From Pieris napi (lineage: Eukaryota; Arthropoda; Insecta; Lepidoptera; Pieridae): a stretch of 64,000 bases of DNA. This document shows positions 39,501-49,748 of the stretch, in pieces (position 1 is the stretch's first letter; every line of letters starts with the position of its first letter). A program made the position numbers and the translations under genes. The notes beneath the pieces were generated by a model. It did not search any database, was not told where the DNA came from, and saw only the letters and a program-made list of their open reading frames with translations. The stretch covers positions 10,798,001-10,862,000 of the forward strand of contig NC_062236.1 of the NCBI RefSeq assembly GCF_905475465.1, read 5' to 3'.

Positions 39501-41290
39501 TTTCTTTGGTGCAGGATTGTCCTCACGATGTGACTGTTAATACCATTTTTTTGTTACTTGATTGTTGTAAAGACATCACATACCTTTTGATTGTATTTGT
39601 CCATACCTTTTGATGATGATGTTTCCTGTCAAATTAGTTTGAAACCAAAACGGAAAAGGAAATAAAAATTTTACTTTAGTTTAATGTGATTAAATATGCT
39701 GGTGACATCGGTTCCAGTACCAATTTACTCCATCAAACGTTGACGCATTATTGTATGATGATTATTATTGTAACAAATATAGAAAAATTATTGTAACTCG
39801 TATATGCGGAAAAGTTAAAAACAAATTGATAGGTGATTGTAATATTAAAAATATATATTATATGAACCTCTGGTAATATAAAGTTAATTTTTAAAACTTA
39901 AATATAATAACATATATTCAAGGACTTAGCTTGCAATAACATCAATATGTTTTTGAATATATAACTACTTTATTCTTACATTAATAATTATTTAATTGCT
40001 GCCCCCGCGAACTTCGTTTCGCTTTAATATGATTTCTATACAAACCCCTCATTCTCTCCATAAAAATCTTCCTCAGAGTTAACGGAATTAAAAAAATACT
40101 CCAATTGTTCCAGCCGGCTTCGAGTTTGGAGTTAAGCAACATATTTTGCGATTAATTTTTATTAATATAGATTTATAATTGAACCAGGTGCTGGACGGAT
40201 ATAATGAGGAGAATATGGTAGATGCATGCATAACACGCGCGGATGCAGTAGAGGCGTGTCGCTTGATGTGGTTTGTGGAGCCCATGGCCTGGATGCCAGA
40301 TGTCACGCGGGCACCATCTGGGAAGTTGCACTGCCCTAAGTGTAATAATAAGATCGGGAGCTTCAGCTGGCTTATGGGTAAGTAAAACGAAGAGCGCCAC
40401 ACACACTTACACGAAATACTCTACAAACTCACACATACACGAAATACTCTACAAACTCACACGTACACAAAATACTCTACATACTCACACATACACGAAA
40501 TACTCTACAAACTCACACATACACGAAATACTCTACAAACTCACACGTACACAAAATACTCTACAAACTCACACATACACGAAATACTCTACAAACTCAC
40601 ACATACACGAAATACTCTACAAACTCACACGTACACAAAATACTCTACATACTCACACATACACGAAATACTTTACGTACTGTGTCGTACATGAGATACT
40701 CTGCGTACATCTAGTATTAGAAGAGCGCCACACACACTTACACGAAATACTCTATAAAGTCACACGTACACAAAATCCTCTACATACACACACATACACA
40801 AAATACTCTACAAACTCAAAACATACACGAAATACTTTACGTACTGTCACGTACATGAGATACTCTGCGTACATCTAGTATTAGAATAGCGCCACACACA
40901 CTTACACGAAATACTCTACATACTCACACGTACACAAAATCCTCTACATACACACGCATACACAAAATACTCTACAAACTCAACATACACGAAATACTTT
41001 ACGTACTGGCACGTAAATGAGATACTCACACCCATACGAAAACCACTCTTTAGACATCAGTTTTTTAATGAAGCTTGTTAGACTCAGTGTCAATAGTTCA
41101 GTTCGTGCGAGTAAGAGAACGAAAGATACGATACATAAGAAAAGATTTTATACGGACTTTTTTTAATATTTTAATATTTTTTCCAGGATGTAAGTGCCCA
41201 TGCGGACAAAAGGTGGCGCCAGCGTTTTACTTAGTCCCATCAAAGGTAGAATGGTCTAATATCGTGCAAAATGTTCAGGTCACCCTTTAA
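36523..41290 (+). CDS. DUSP12: dual-specificity protein phosphatase 12 (YVH1 family), complete, 8 exons
   Basis: DUSP12/YVH1 enzymes dephosphorylate Tyr and Ser/Thr and, through a C-terminal zinc-binding domain, act in 60S ribosome maturation (known for the yeast orthologue). Exons: 36523-36631, 36824-36955, 37121-37220, 37674-37909, 38483-38631, 39199-39369, 40188-40377, 41187-41290; all join in phase to 396 residues. The catalytic domain fills about residues 25-185, with general-acid Asp83 in LADIPKE and the signature HCYFGVSRS (Cys114, Arg120). C-terminal cysteine pairs 222/225, 348/351 and 364-368, with the SGKLHCPKC and GSFSW motifs, match the family's zinc region. The start lies in the first exon with no upstream in-frame alternative seen. 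The intron after exon 3 splits the catalytic Cys codon. Intron 5-6 regions hold a SINE and a Helitron-like tail; intron 7 holds a minisatellite. A GC-richer patch at 36245-36285 may be the promoter. Confidence 0.93.
38016..38205 (-). repeat. tRNA-derived SINE body (family B) in DUSP12 intron 4
   Basis: Carries the shared blocks GGACCTCAGATTTCTGTATC, a TAGGTGAGTAGGTGATCAGC block and the TCATGATGTTTTCCTT block seen in at least six other copies in the window. The tRNA-like head, at the right end in this orientation, is missing. Antisense to the SINE. Confidence 0.6.
39995..40050. mobile_element. possible Helitron-type tail relic in DUSP12 intron 6
   Basis: A short GC-rich block (GCCCCCGCGAACTTCGTTTC) in AT-rich intron resembles the 3'-terminal region of lepidopteran Helitrons. 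No clear end is visible. Confidence 0.25.
40391..41035 (+). repeat. 28-bp minisatellite with higher-order structure in DUSP12 intron 7
   Basis: Units of 28 bp built on CACGAAATACTCTACAAACT plus CACACATA/GTA follow each other from 40391. The units alternate between ACACGAAAT and ACACAAAAT forms. A longer cassette starting GCGCCACACACACTTACACG recurs at about 40393, 40724 and 40889, ended each time by an ACGTACATGAGATACTCTGC block, so the array has a higher-order period. Because 28 is not a multiple of three, 84 bp make a 28-residue reading-frame repeat; this creates a spurious 201-codon open frame. The array sits just after the exon 7 donor. Confidence 0.9.
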
Positions 41291-41374
41291 ATTACAACTT
41301 AAAATCTAGTCAACGGAAAAGATTGGTTATGTAGGCACCGCAAGCGTGGCGTTGAACATAATAGATGCGTATTT

Positions 41375-41380
41375 ATTAAA
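41375..41380 (+). terminator. possible DUSP12 polyadenylation signal (ATTAAA)
   Basis: ATTAAA lies 85 bases after the DUSP12 stop codon and is the first common signal variant downstream. Use of this site is inferred. Confidence 0.35.
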
Positions 41381-42119
41381 GTATTCTAGTACAAAATTCG
41401 ACCAATGACCTATTATAATTTGTATATAGGTATCTTAAATCCAGAGACAAGTTTGCCATATTTTATCTCTGCGTGTCGAAAATAGCTTACAATTTGGTCA
41501 AGAATGTTATTTAAATAATGTACGTATGTTCGTCCGTTTATTTCTACCAACCAACAGAGCATATTGTATTGAAAACTTGATCAGCGCTCCGTGGATGTAT
41601 TTGGAACTAAACCTAAGAACAAACACTCAAATATAAATTGTATGGAAAATAATACATATATGCATTCGGGCTGTCAGAAAATGACAATATCTTATTGACA
41701 TAGACGAATACCTGACGAAACTCGTAACGTTCATACTTTCAATGAGAACTTTACGATAATTAAAGGTACCTTTAGAAGAAACTATAGTTTTTACAACGAT
41801 TTATATATGTCGATATACCGTTAGTTTGACATTTGTTTTTCTATATAGTCGTATGTGGTGTGGACTCATTTAGGTCCGTTGTGCGTAAAACAGATATGGT
41901 TTGAATTGTTTAGTTCCAAATGAGTCTGGAGTCTTTTGAATTTTAACATAAATTTATTGTTATTTATTCACACTTAATTATTAGTGTGTAGGTAAACACA
42001 CTAGCAGCTTAATAGGAGAGCCAGGAAAAATTATCCAGTCTGTTTTAAAAGAGTTCAAAGGTTGCACACTTTCCGGTAGCTTATTCCATCAGCCACTACT
42101 CGGTTTGGGATTTTGTATC

Positions 42120-42300
42120 ATTTTGAGTGGATATAATATTTAAAGAATAAATAAATAAATAAATGTTTATTCTTCGTTGCAAAAATCTGTATCGTTAGAA
42201 TTATTAAATAATGAGAGCAACGGGGAGTCTTGTCGCTTTCGAGCGATCTCTTGGCAAAGGTCCAATAAGTAGGGTCAGGAAAAATTAAGTAAGGTTGGAA
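42120..42300. mobile_element. non-LTR retrotransposon tail fragment
   Basis: The (AATA)n run at 42143-42160 followed by TCGCTTTCGAGCGATCTCTT matches the block TCGCTTTCGATCGATCTCTT at 62360-62382. The same arrangement, an A-rich end next to this block, is common in lepidopteran LINE 3' ends. Family not resolved. Confidence 0.4.
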
Positions 42301-44007
42301 GAAACACAAGAAGTGCAATACTACGTAATATTCAATATTAATATAAAACAGATGAAAAGTACACATGAATCATGATTTTTAAATTATGTTAGAGATACTA
42401 TTTAAAGGTAGAGAAGGAGGTAGGAGACCCTACAGGATTCGCCAAGAAAGGTAGAGTGCTGAGATTTTAAGGATTCTTTCGGAGCGTAGGCTATAGCAAT
42501 GATGTGAAGAGTTTTAGGATTGAAGATGGTGGTATTACGTGTGAAGTAAGGCTGCTCTTCCTCCGACCCTATGGGAGGACCCTCGACCATTCTAACCAGT
42601 GACTACCCCAAGGGCCCAGTAAGGCCCAGAAGTTGTATATATCCTTAGGCGGAATAATTTCGTAGGTATTGCTACATAACTATTAAATTTGGGTTTTATT
42701 ACTGCTTTTTCGCGACCATGCCTTCGTTAAATGGTACTGAGTACATACCTCTGGGTTATATGAATATAATTATATGACTAGACCATAGATTATATATGAT
42801 AACTTTTCCGGTTTAAAAGTAAAATAATTATAGATTGTTGTTGGATGTATGTATATTCTATATTGCACAGAAACTTTCGACAAAATATTTGTAGTGTTAT
42901 GAATACGATCGTTACTCAAAATTTGTAGTATTAGACAGGATAGCTTATATGAACACTTGTTTTAAAAGAAGTTGCAGAGTTTATTGTCAGTTTGTCTGTT
43001 CTATGCCCTTGATTTGTGATCTGGCTTGTTAATATAAATAAAGAAAATAAAATATGTTGAAAAGTGTATAAAATACCTATAAATCATTGATATTTAACAA
43101 GAGCACTGTTCTGTCCTTTTAGAATTAGTATTTTAATTAAACTATTTTTTATGTATACAAGCGAATATCTCGGAAATGTTTCCGTAGACAAATTGTTTAA
43201 AAAAACAAACGAAGTCTCGAGAAACAGTCAAACCATAAATTTCGTTTTGATAATGGTAAAAAATCAGAAACAAATTGGACATTTAGATGCAAATATTTTC
43301 TCATGGTATTCTGTGATTCACTGTGTACAATAACTGTCTTTCCATCTATATTTGTTAATTTATTTTACAATGTTCAAATTTATTGTTAGAAATTGTATTT
43401 ATTGAAATATATGACTGAGATGAAATTTTTTCTTGTATCAAACCCCAAGCACAAGACGATAAAGTCTAAATATTCTCTTAAACTTACTACTATTAATTAT
43501 TGATCTTTTTGCTTACACTAAGCCAAGTCTTATCGTGTGATTCCCGTATGTCAAAGCATATTAGCTTTTAAACATAGCTACATGAGTCATAGGAGGCGCT
43601 AAATCTTGATTGAAAGTTTACGCGAACTTGAAATCTATGGCCATTTGACTGGAAAGAGTCAATTTAAAGGACTGATATTTGCGTCAATAAAAGAACAATG
43701 GTACAAACAAGATGAAATATATTTTTTAAAAACTAACATTTAAAATTATACAATATAATATGAACAGATTTATTAGTTTAGATATAGGGAAACCCTGAAA
43801 AGTTACATGCGTTATCCCGCGAATAAAGTCTGTCAATTGTTCCTTTTATGACAGGATCTTCGAGCAAACACCATTAGTACATATATCGGAAAAAACCTTT
43901 TCCGTTTCACATTCAGGTGCCAACATACGAAACCAGGGTTGCGCACTTAAAGATGTTGTCATTGTAGACCAGTCATTATAGACATTCGAAATCGAAAATT
44001 TGATAAT

Positions 44008-44557
44008 GATTCCAAAAGTTTTAAAACTTCGGTCAAGTGAATGGTACATTGGGACGACAATAAATCTCATTTTGCAACCTTGTCCGCAGTCCGGAACATT
44101 GTTAAAATTGCAATTAAATTAATTTTTGCCGTATGGTCGTGAAAAAAATTCCAAAAGTTCTGCAAACTTGGGGAAGTTTTCGATATAATATTTCATATCA
44201 CGTATAAAATTTGCAACCAACCTAAGTGTACGGAACATTTTTTGTTATTTATTTTATTTTCGATATATCTGTCAAATTTGCAGAACTTTTGGAACGTTTT
44301 CCTTCAGTTTAATAAAGAAAAACATTAATTTTTAATAACAAAAAATGTTCCGTACACTTAGGTTGGTTGCAAATTTTATACGTGATATGAAATATTATAT
44401 CGAAAACTTCCCCAAGTTTGCAGAACTTTTGGAATTTTTTTCACGACCAAAACTTATTTTTAACAATGTTCCGGACCGCAGAGCAGGTTGCAAAATTTTA
44501 TAGTTTGTTTTAATACCACTCCCGACCTTACATCAAAATTTGAAAACTTTTGGAATT
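44008..44557. mobile_element. foldback element with 115-bp perfect inner inverted repeats
   Basis: 44135-44249 and 44334-44448 are reverse complements of equal length (115 bp) separated by an 84-bp spacer. The flanking 44008-44134 and 44449-44557 are also related but diverged (shared TTCCAAAAGTTTT, TTTTGCAACCT and GTCCGGAACATTGTTAAAA in inverse order). A third shorter copy of the TTTGCAGAACTTTTGGAA motif lies in the spacer. No coding potential. The outer limits and any target duplication are unclear. Confidence 0.7.
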
Positions 44558-44826
44558 ATAATGAATTAATTGTCTTGACTGACTGGACTATTGGAGAATC
44601 GTAGAAAGTGAATGGTTATATCGTGTGCTATATGACATTTAAGAATCGGGTTGATTGATTGCCCCAACCTTTTAACTAAATTTAAATTTCGTGTACCCTC
44701 TTGCTCCTTCTTTCAGAAGAACGCGTGGCCAAAGATTATATTATTAGGTATATTGATATCCACAGTTGTGTGTGTGTGTTATGTTGGTCTAGGTATAAGT
44801 CCTTGTATGTATGTGACAGCTAATAT

Positions 44827-44832
44827 TTTATT
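44827..44832 (-). terminator. possible polyadenylation signal of the ZAD zinc-finger gene (AATAAA)
   Basis: AATAAA on the minus strand 81 bases after the stop codon; nearest canonical signal seen. Use is inferred. Confidence 0.35.
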
Positions 44833-44912
44833 TTCTTGTACCAATCTATCAGTGAATCGAGGGTTAGCAAGATGTTATAAATAAATAAAGCAACAAAGTC
44901 TTAAATTCTTAT

Positions 44913-47697
44913 TTAATACGTCGTCCCATCTTTCCGCATTCGTGGTATATCTTCCAGTGCCAGTCCGTGGGCCCGTATAAGGTGGGTTTTTCGCTTCCAA
45001 CTGTCGAGAAAGGCGCGCGAACACAACGCACATTTGTATGGCAGTTCGCCTGTGTGCGTGCGGCTGTGTCGTTTCTGTAATATATTTGTTAAAATAAAAT
45101 GATTTAGGCATAAAATAAGTTAAGCAGCCGTAAAAAGTGAATTTACGACTGTAAATTGTATATTTTACATAAACCAGATATTCGTTCGTTTGAGGTCCGA
45201 ATTAATTTTTATATTGATAAACAAGTGAGTGAATTCCCAATTACTTTTTTTTTTTAAATTTATCTCAAAGATAAGTCAAGATTGATTTTAATATCTTTTT
45301 TTGGCTACTGTTATTCGACATGTCGCACAAGATTTTGGGAGCATTAGTTTATGCTACAACAAAAATAGCAGTAAAACATTGATACAAAATCACTTTATTT
45401 GATTGCAAAAAGCAAGTAGACAAAGATACGCGTTTTTCAAATTAAAAAAAAAAAAAAAAACTTACAAGTGCACTGGAGTCATAGAAAGCCTTCCCACAAG
45501 TACACACGTATGGACGCCGTTGGATATGACGCAGTTCGTGGCTCCGGAGCGAATTAGGCGCTGCCGTGCGAAAGCCGCAAGTTCGACAGGCGTAGGGCTT
45601 TGCCCCCGTGTGTGTGTTTAGATGAGTCTGTAAGTTGCCCGCTGAAAAATGACAGACATTTCTGTTTGTTTCATTGATCAATCTGGAAAGGTTAATACAA
45701 TTTCAAGTAATTATTCGTTGTCAGGCAACGAACTTCCCATTGATGTGTGCGTCGTTCGATTCGGATTGGTCAACAGCAATTCAAGCAATCAATTCAACCA
45801 ATCAATTACATACTAACAAGAGACGCGATTAGAAATTTCCCTTTTCAAAGTTGCTTCTTAACCCTGCTCTTATTTAAATTTATATTATTGTTAAAGTATT
45901 AACACACTTTTTTAGAGTGACATTAAGTGAGTGAACCGCCTTTTTGTCTTCCATAAGAAACAAAAATAGTTAAAGTAGAGATTTTACCTTTAATAATTTA
46001 ATGTACTGATGTTTTTTAGTTCCAATTTTTAATGTACAAAGGCAAAGAAAATGTTTATAATTGATGACTTACAGAGATTGCTGCTCCAACCACAGATAGA
46101 GCAAAGATATTGTTTTACAACATCATGTGTTTTTATATGGCTTAATAGTATTTTCTTCAATTTAAACCTGAAATTGTGGTTTTAAATTTTACATATACAT
46201 TTCTCCTATTGTATTAATTTCAACTCTTAAAGTTAACTGCCATTTAAAAGGGTACTTCGATTATTATAAAAAAAAATCAGTGGCGCTACAACCTATTTAA
46301 GTCTTGGCCTCAGATTTCTGAATCTGATTCGTGATCATTTTTAAATCTAATAGGCAAGTAGGTGATCAGCCTCCAGTGCCTGACACTTCTTTGGTCTAGG
46401 ACATGTCGGTTTCCTCACAATGTTTTCCTTCACCGTTTGAGCAAATGTTAAATGTGCACATAGAAAGCAAGTCCATTGGTGAAAAATAATTGAAACCATA
46501 AACCAACCGTAAATAATTCTAAATGCATTATCTACAAAGCACTATGAAATATTATGACAATTCTGAGACATAAAGAAAAGTTTGTGATACATTCAACATT
46601 TTTTAATAGTGATTATTGATCTACTTAATTTATGTGTGCCATTTGTAGAATAAGGAATGGTATATTATATATTATATACATACATACTTTTTAGGACATT
46701 TTTCACAAGCATAAGGTCTATCAAGAGAATGTGTCTTTAGATGTGATGTTAGATATCTTCGTCTTTTGTACTGTCTGCCACACATACTGCATGAGTATTT
46801 GCTGTCTTTAGTATGAATCTGTATATGCTGTGCTAATTTTGATTTTTTAATGAACTCTGTAATGTAAACACTTCATTTTTATTTCTATGTTCCACTTTAC
46901 ATATCATATTATATGCTAATTTTAATTATGGAGCATGTAGATTCTACATTTTATTCCTACAGACAACAGAAATGATTAATTGTTATCTTGATTACATAAC
47001 TTAATTTTATTCTTACTTTGATTACAAATGTCACATACAAATTCCTGGCCAGAACACTCATCCTCCATATGTTTTAATAACCAATACTTAAACATAAAGC
47101 TCCTTTTACAAGCAGGACAGCAATGTGGTTTATTTTCATCTATATTTACTTCTTTGGTTTCATTTGATATTATTTCATCTTCTAAGATTTTATCATTTCT
47201 TATTTCATTTAATTTTTCGAAACGATTTTCATTATTTAATTGACTAGAATTTGTAATAAGTGTATGTTGATTTATATTAGTTACACCTACACATAACTTA
47301 TAATTGGGTAAAGTTAATATCATAGGGATGTCTTTATGTTTGTTTGGTACAATGACACTTGTATTTCTTGAAGTGATGTTTTTGAGAGTTACATTTACAT
47401 TTTGAGCCTTTTTTATGAATGTAAATGCTAACTCTATATCTTTTCTGCATTCACAACAGAAACGATTTGGTAAATTCGCATCATCTGTTATCTGAAAAGG
47501 ATAGTAAATAATAAGTTGTGCTTATTAAAATAAAATTATAATTATTATTCATGAGCAAAGCACCCAAGTTAAAAAAATAAAGGTAAACATACCGAAATAT
47601 TAGTACAATAACAAAACATTTCCACGAGTCTAGTGGATTTTTCCTCGTCACAAGACACTTTTTGCATACATCCTCTGCACATATTAGTTACATCCAT
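44913..47697 (-). CDS. ZAD-domain C2H2 zinc-finger protein, complete, 6 exons
   Basis: Probable nuclear DNA-binding transcription factor of the insect-expanded ZAD family; targets unknown. Exons (minus): 47593-47697, 47017-47491, 46688-46856, 46073-46167, 45466-45641, 44913-45074; all join in phase to 393 residues. The ZAD is N-terminal with Cys7-x2-Cys10 (MCRGCM) and Cys47-x2-Cys50 (CCEC), a dimerisation and zinc-binding fold. An Asn/Glu-rich linker follows (about 80-160). Then come eight fingers: first C2HC (CPAC to HMEDEC), then VCDIC, SCSMC, ACEKC, LCSIC, ACRTC, VCTC and KCALC fingers, each with x12 to His. Finger 7 has only one residue between its cysteines (CTC). Four introns cut inside fingers. 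The ATG lies in a good context (ACCATGG). Linkers between fingers are only loosely TGEKP-like. No specific orthologue recognised. Confidence 0.92.
46266..46481 (-). repeat. tRNA-derived SINE body (family B) in intron 3 of the zinc-finger gene
   Basis: Antisense copy relative to the SINE. Shares TTGGCCTCAGATTTCTGAAT, AATAGGCAAGTAGGTGATCA, GTTTCCTCACAATGTTTTCC and CATAGAAAGCAAGTCCATTG with the other family-B copies. An A-run adjoins its left end. Truncated before the tRNA-like head. Confidence 0.7.
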
Positions 47698-48661
47698 GGT
47701 ACTAAGAGAAGTTCTTATTACTTTGTTATTAATCGATCGAAATACTATACATTGTATGTCTAGAGTAGTTTAAGCATAAAGCTTTAAACATTTCAACCGC
47801 AAAGTACAGGAATATATAGGCCCTTAACTATATATTCTATTCTAAATAATCATATTTAAAAAAATTTGAAAGCATATGATTTGTAAAACATAAACAAAGT
47901 TCTCAAATGACATTACACAAATCATAATACACATTACACAAGGCAACCAAAACAAATGTCAAATCTGAAATCTGTCATTTATGATTTACCATATAAAAAA
48001 ACCATAACTCACAAGAATAGAGTTACGGCGTCGCACCATAACGAGACACTAGAGGGCGTTGCTAGAAAAATACTATCCAAAGTATCCATCATGTATGATT
48101 TCATAGACTAACTATGAAAACGCTACACTACTTAAAGATTAGCATAAATAAATAATTGGGGTATTGAGATAGTCGAGCAAAGCTTATTTTTATATTAAAC
48201 ATTTTAAGCTTCTTGATAAAGAAAAATAGTCAATAGTAGTAAGTAAAAATATATACAGTCAAATGTTGGATTTTGCATAGAAATACTTTGTGCTGAATTT
48301 AATGAATTATTCGTCTTCAGAAATCAAGATCAAAAACGTAGCAGCTATTAAAAACATTTTATTAATTCTTTCTTTTACTTTAATCAATTTATACTCACAT
48401 TTTATTTTAATAACATATTTATTTATGCTTACAGGATACCTACTGTTACTGCTTAACATACCTATTTGTTACTCTCAATAAACCAAAATTACTTTGCATT
48501 ATGCATTTAATTGCCATGTTCAAATTATGAGTTAATGTGCAAATTACCAAATACCTATTTCACAATTTGCAATAATTACCGCGCCTATCCATCTCTCATT
48601 ATGAGAATTTGCATGAAATAAGTGGGTCAATGTCATTGAAACGTTAAATAGAATTTTGTTT

Positions 48662-49748
48662 TTATTTAGAAATAGTTTTTGTATGCGTTAGCTGGTATCG
48701 AAGATCGTCCAAGCCAATCCCCGTCAAGGGTGAAGCTTCTAGTAGAATGGGGGCATTTCGCAGTTCTTTACTTAGTCTAGTAAATTGAAGCATTAAAAGC
48801 GCTTCATTGCGCATCTGTCTGTACGCTGCATCCATCTTGCTTAAAACTAAAATAAACTGAAAAAGATTAAAAAATACAACATTACAATAAATTATATTAT
48901 CGTAACCTGAGATTAATGAAGGCTGTAAGCCATAAAGAAATATTCATAAATTATTATAGAAGTAATTGGCAATTTTTTTTTGGTTACGGTATTGAGCTAT
49001 AGGTATAGTTTCATAAGCAAACCTTCGCTCGCTGTAACTTTGGTTCAGCGAGAAGTGTGTACAACATCACGGCTGCTGCAGAAATTTGGCATAAGTTCGA
49101 TGTATCCACAACAAATATTACCTGTGGGATGATACAGTTAATTAAAATATTTTTTGTTGGTTTTTATTGTTAGATATTTCTTTTTATATTGGAACTGGCT
49201 GCACACGAGAAGGCGGATCACTTAGATTTGAACCACCGCCCATGCAACACCTAAATACCAGGAGGCTTATAAGTGCGTTACGCTTTTCTCCTGAATATAA
49301 TATGCAGAAATACAACAGTGACTTTTGAAAACCCATTGATATTTATACTGTTTGTCTAAAATATTAATATAAATGATTTAGAATTTAACATAAGTGGAAA
49401 TGCAGACAGAGTAGATTTTATATACTTTAGTGAAAGGTATTTGTGTGGTGTCACACATTAGTAGGTACTAAAATGAACACTAAGAATGTTGCCCACCTTT
49501 ACAATTCCTTCAAGATAATTACTCCAAAGCTGTGACATTTCACCGCCTATTTCTCGTATGGTTACCACCTGTTTTTTTCCATGTCTATTGAAGTAATGCA
49601 GATCGTAAATATTTGTTCCAATCGTTGGTACTGGACTGTAGGTATAATCAATTCCTTCAGCGTCTTGTAATTTCTTTAATAAAGTTGTTTTTCCAGATCC
49701 TTTAGGACCCACACAGAGAACGGGAATCTTATCTTCTAAATCGTCCAT
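48662..49748 (-). CDS. ARL16: ARL16-like small GTPase (ADP-ribosylation factor-like 16), complete, 3 exons
   Basis: ARL16 is a divergent ARF-family GTPase linked in vertebrates to cilia and Golgi traffic. Exons (minus): 49497-49748, 49023-49121, 48662-48856, all phase 0, 181 residues, the usual size. G1 is GPKGSGKT (14-21); switch I is PTIGT (41-45); the G3 position reads REIGGE (65-70) instead of DxxGQ, as in ARL16 of other animals (TIRELGG); the strand VIFVVDTSN follows at the start of exon 2; G4 is SKMD (123-126) instead of NKxD. There is no N-terminal Gly2, so no myristoylation is expected, which is normal for this member. An AATAAA overlaps the stop codon (48666-48661), suggesting a very short 3' UTR. 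The stop lies 965 bp upstream of the zinc-finger gene's start on the same strand; they may or may not share regulation. Confidence 0.9.

Larger units (their letters stand above)
41291..44007. other. intergenic stretch between DUSP12 and the ZAD zinc-finger gene
   Basis: Space downstream of two converging genes. Apart from the ATTAAA signal, the LINE-like piece at 42120-42300 and a tiny LINE-tail match at 43005-43030 (TGCCCTTGATTTGTGA), I see AT-rich sequence with no convincing gene. Confidence 0.6.

Noticed and set aside
40273..40878. 201-codon plus-strand open frame rich in Thr, His, Tyr and Leu
   Set aside because: It starts in the wrong frame inside DUSP12 exon 7 and runs through the 28-bp minisatellite; the frame is open only because the unit lacks stops.
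40391..41035. CRISPR-like regular repeats
   Set aside because: Units follow directly on each other without unique spacers, in an intron of a eukaryotic gene; it is a minisatellite.
44750..44870. Additional coding exon right after the zinc-finger gene
   Set aside because: Plus-strand open frame with (TG)n run; no splice or domain evidence, and it overlaps the probable 3' UTR of the minus-strand gene.
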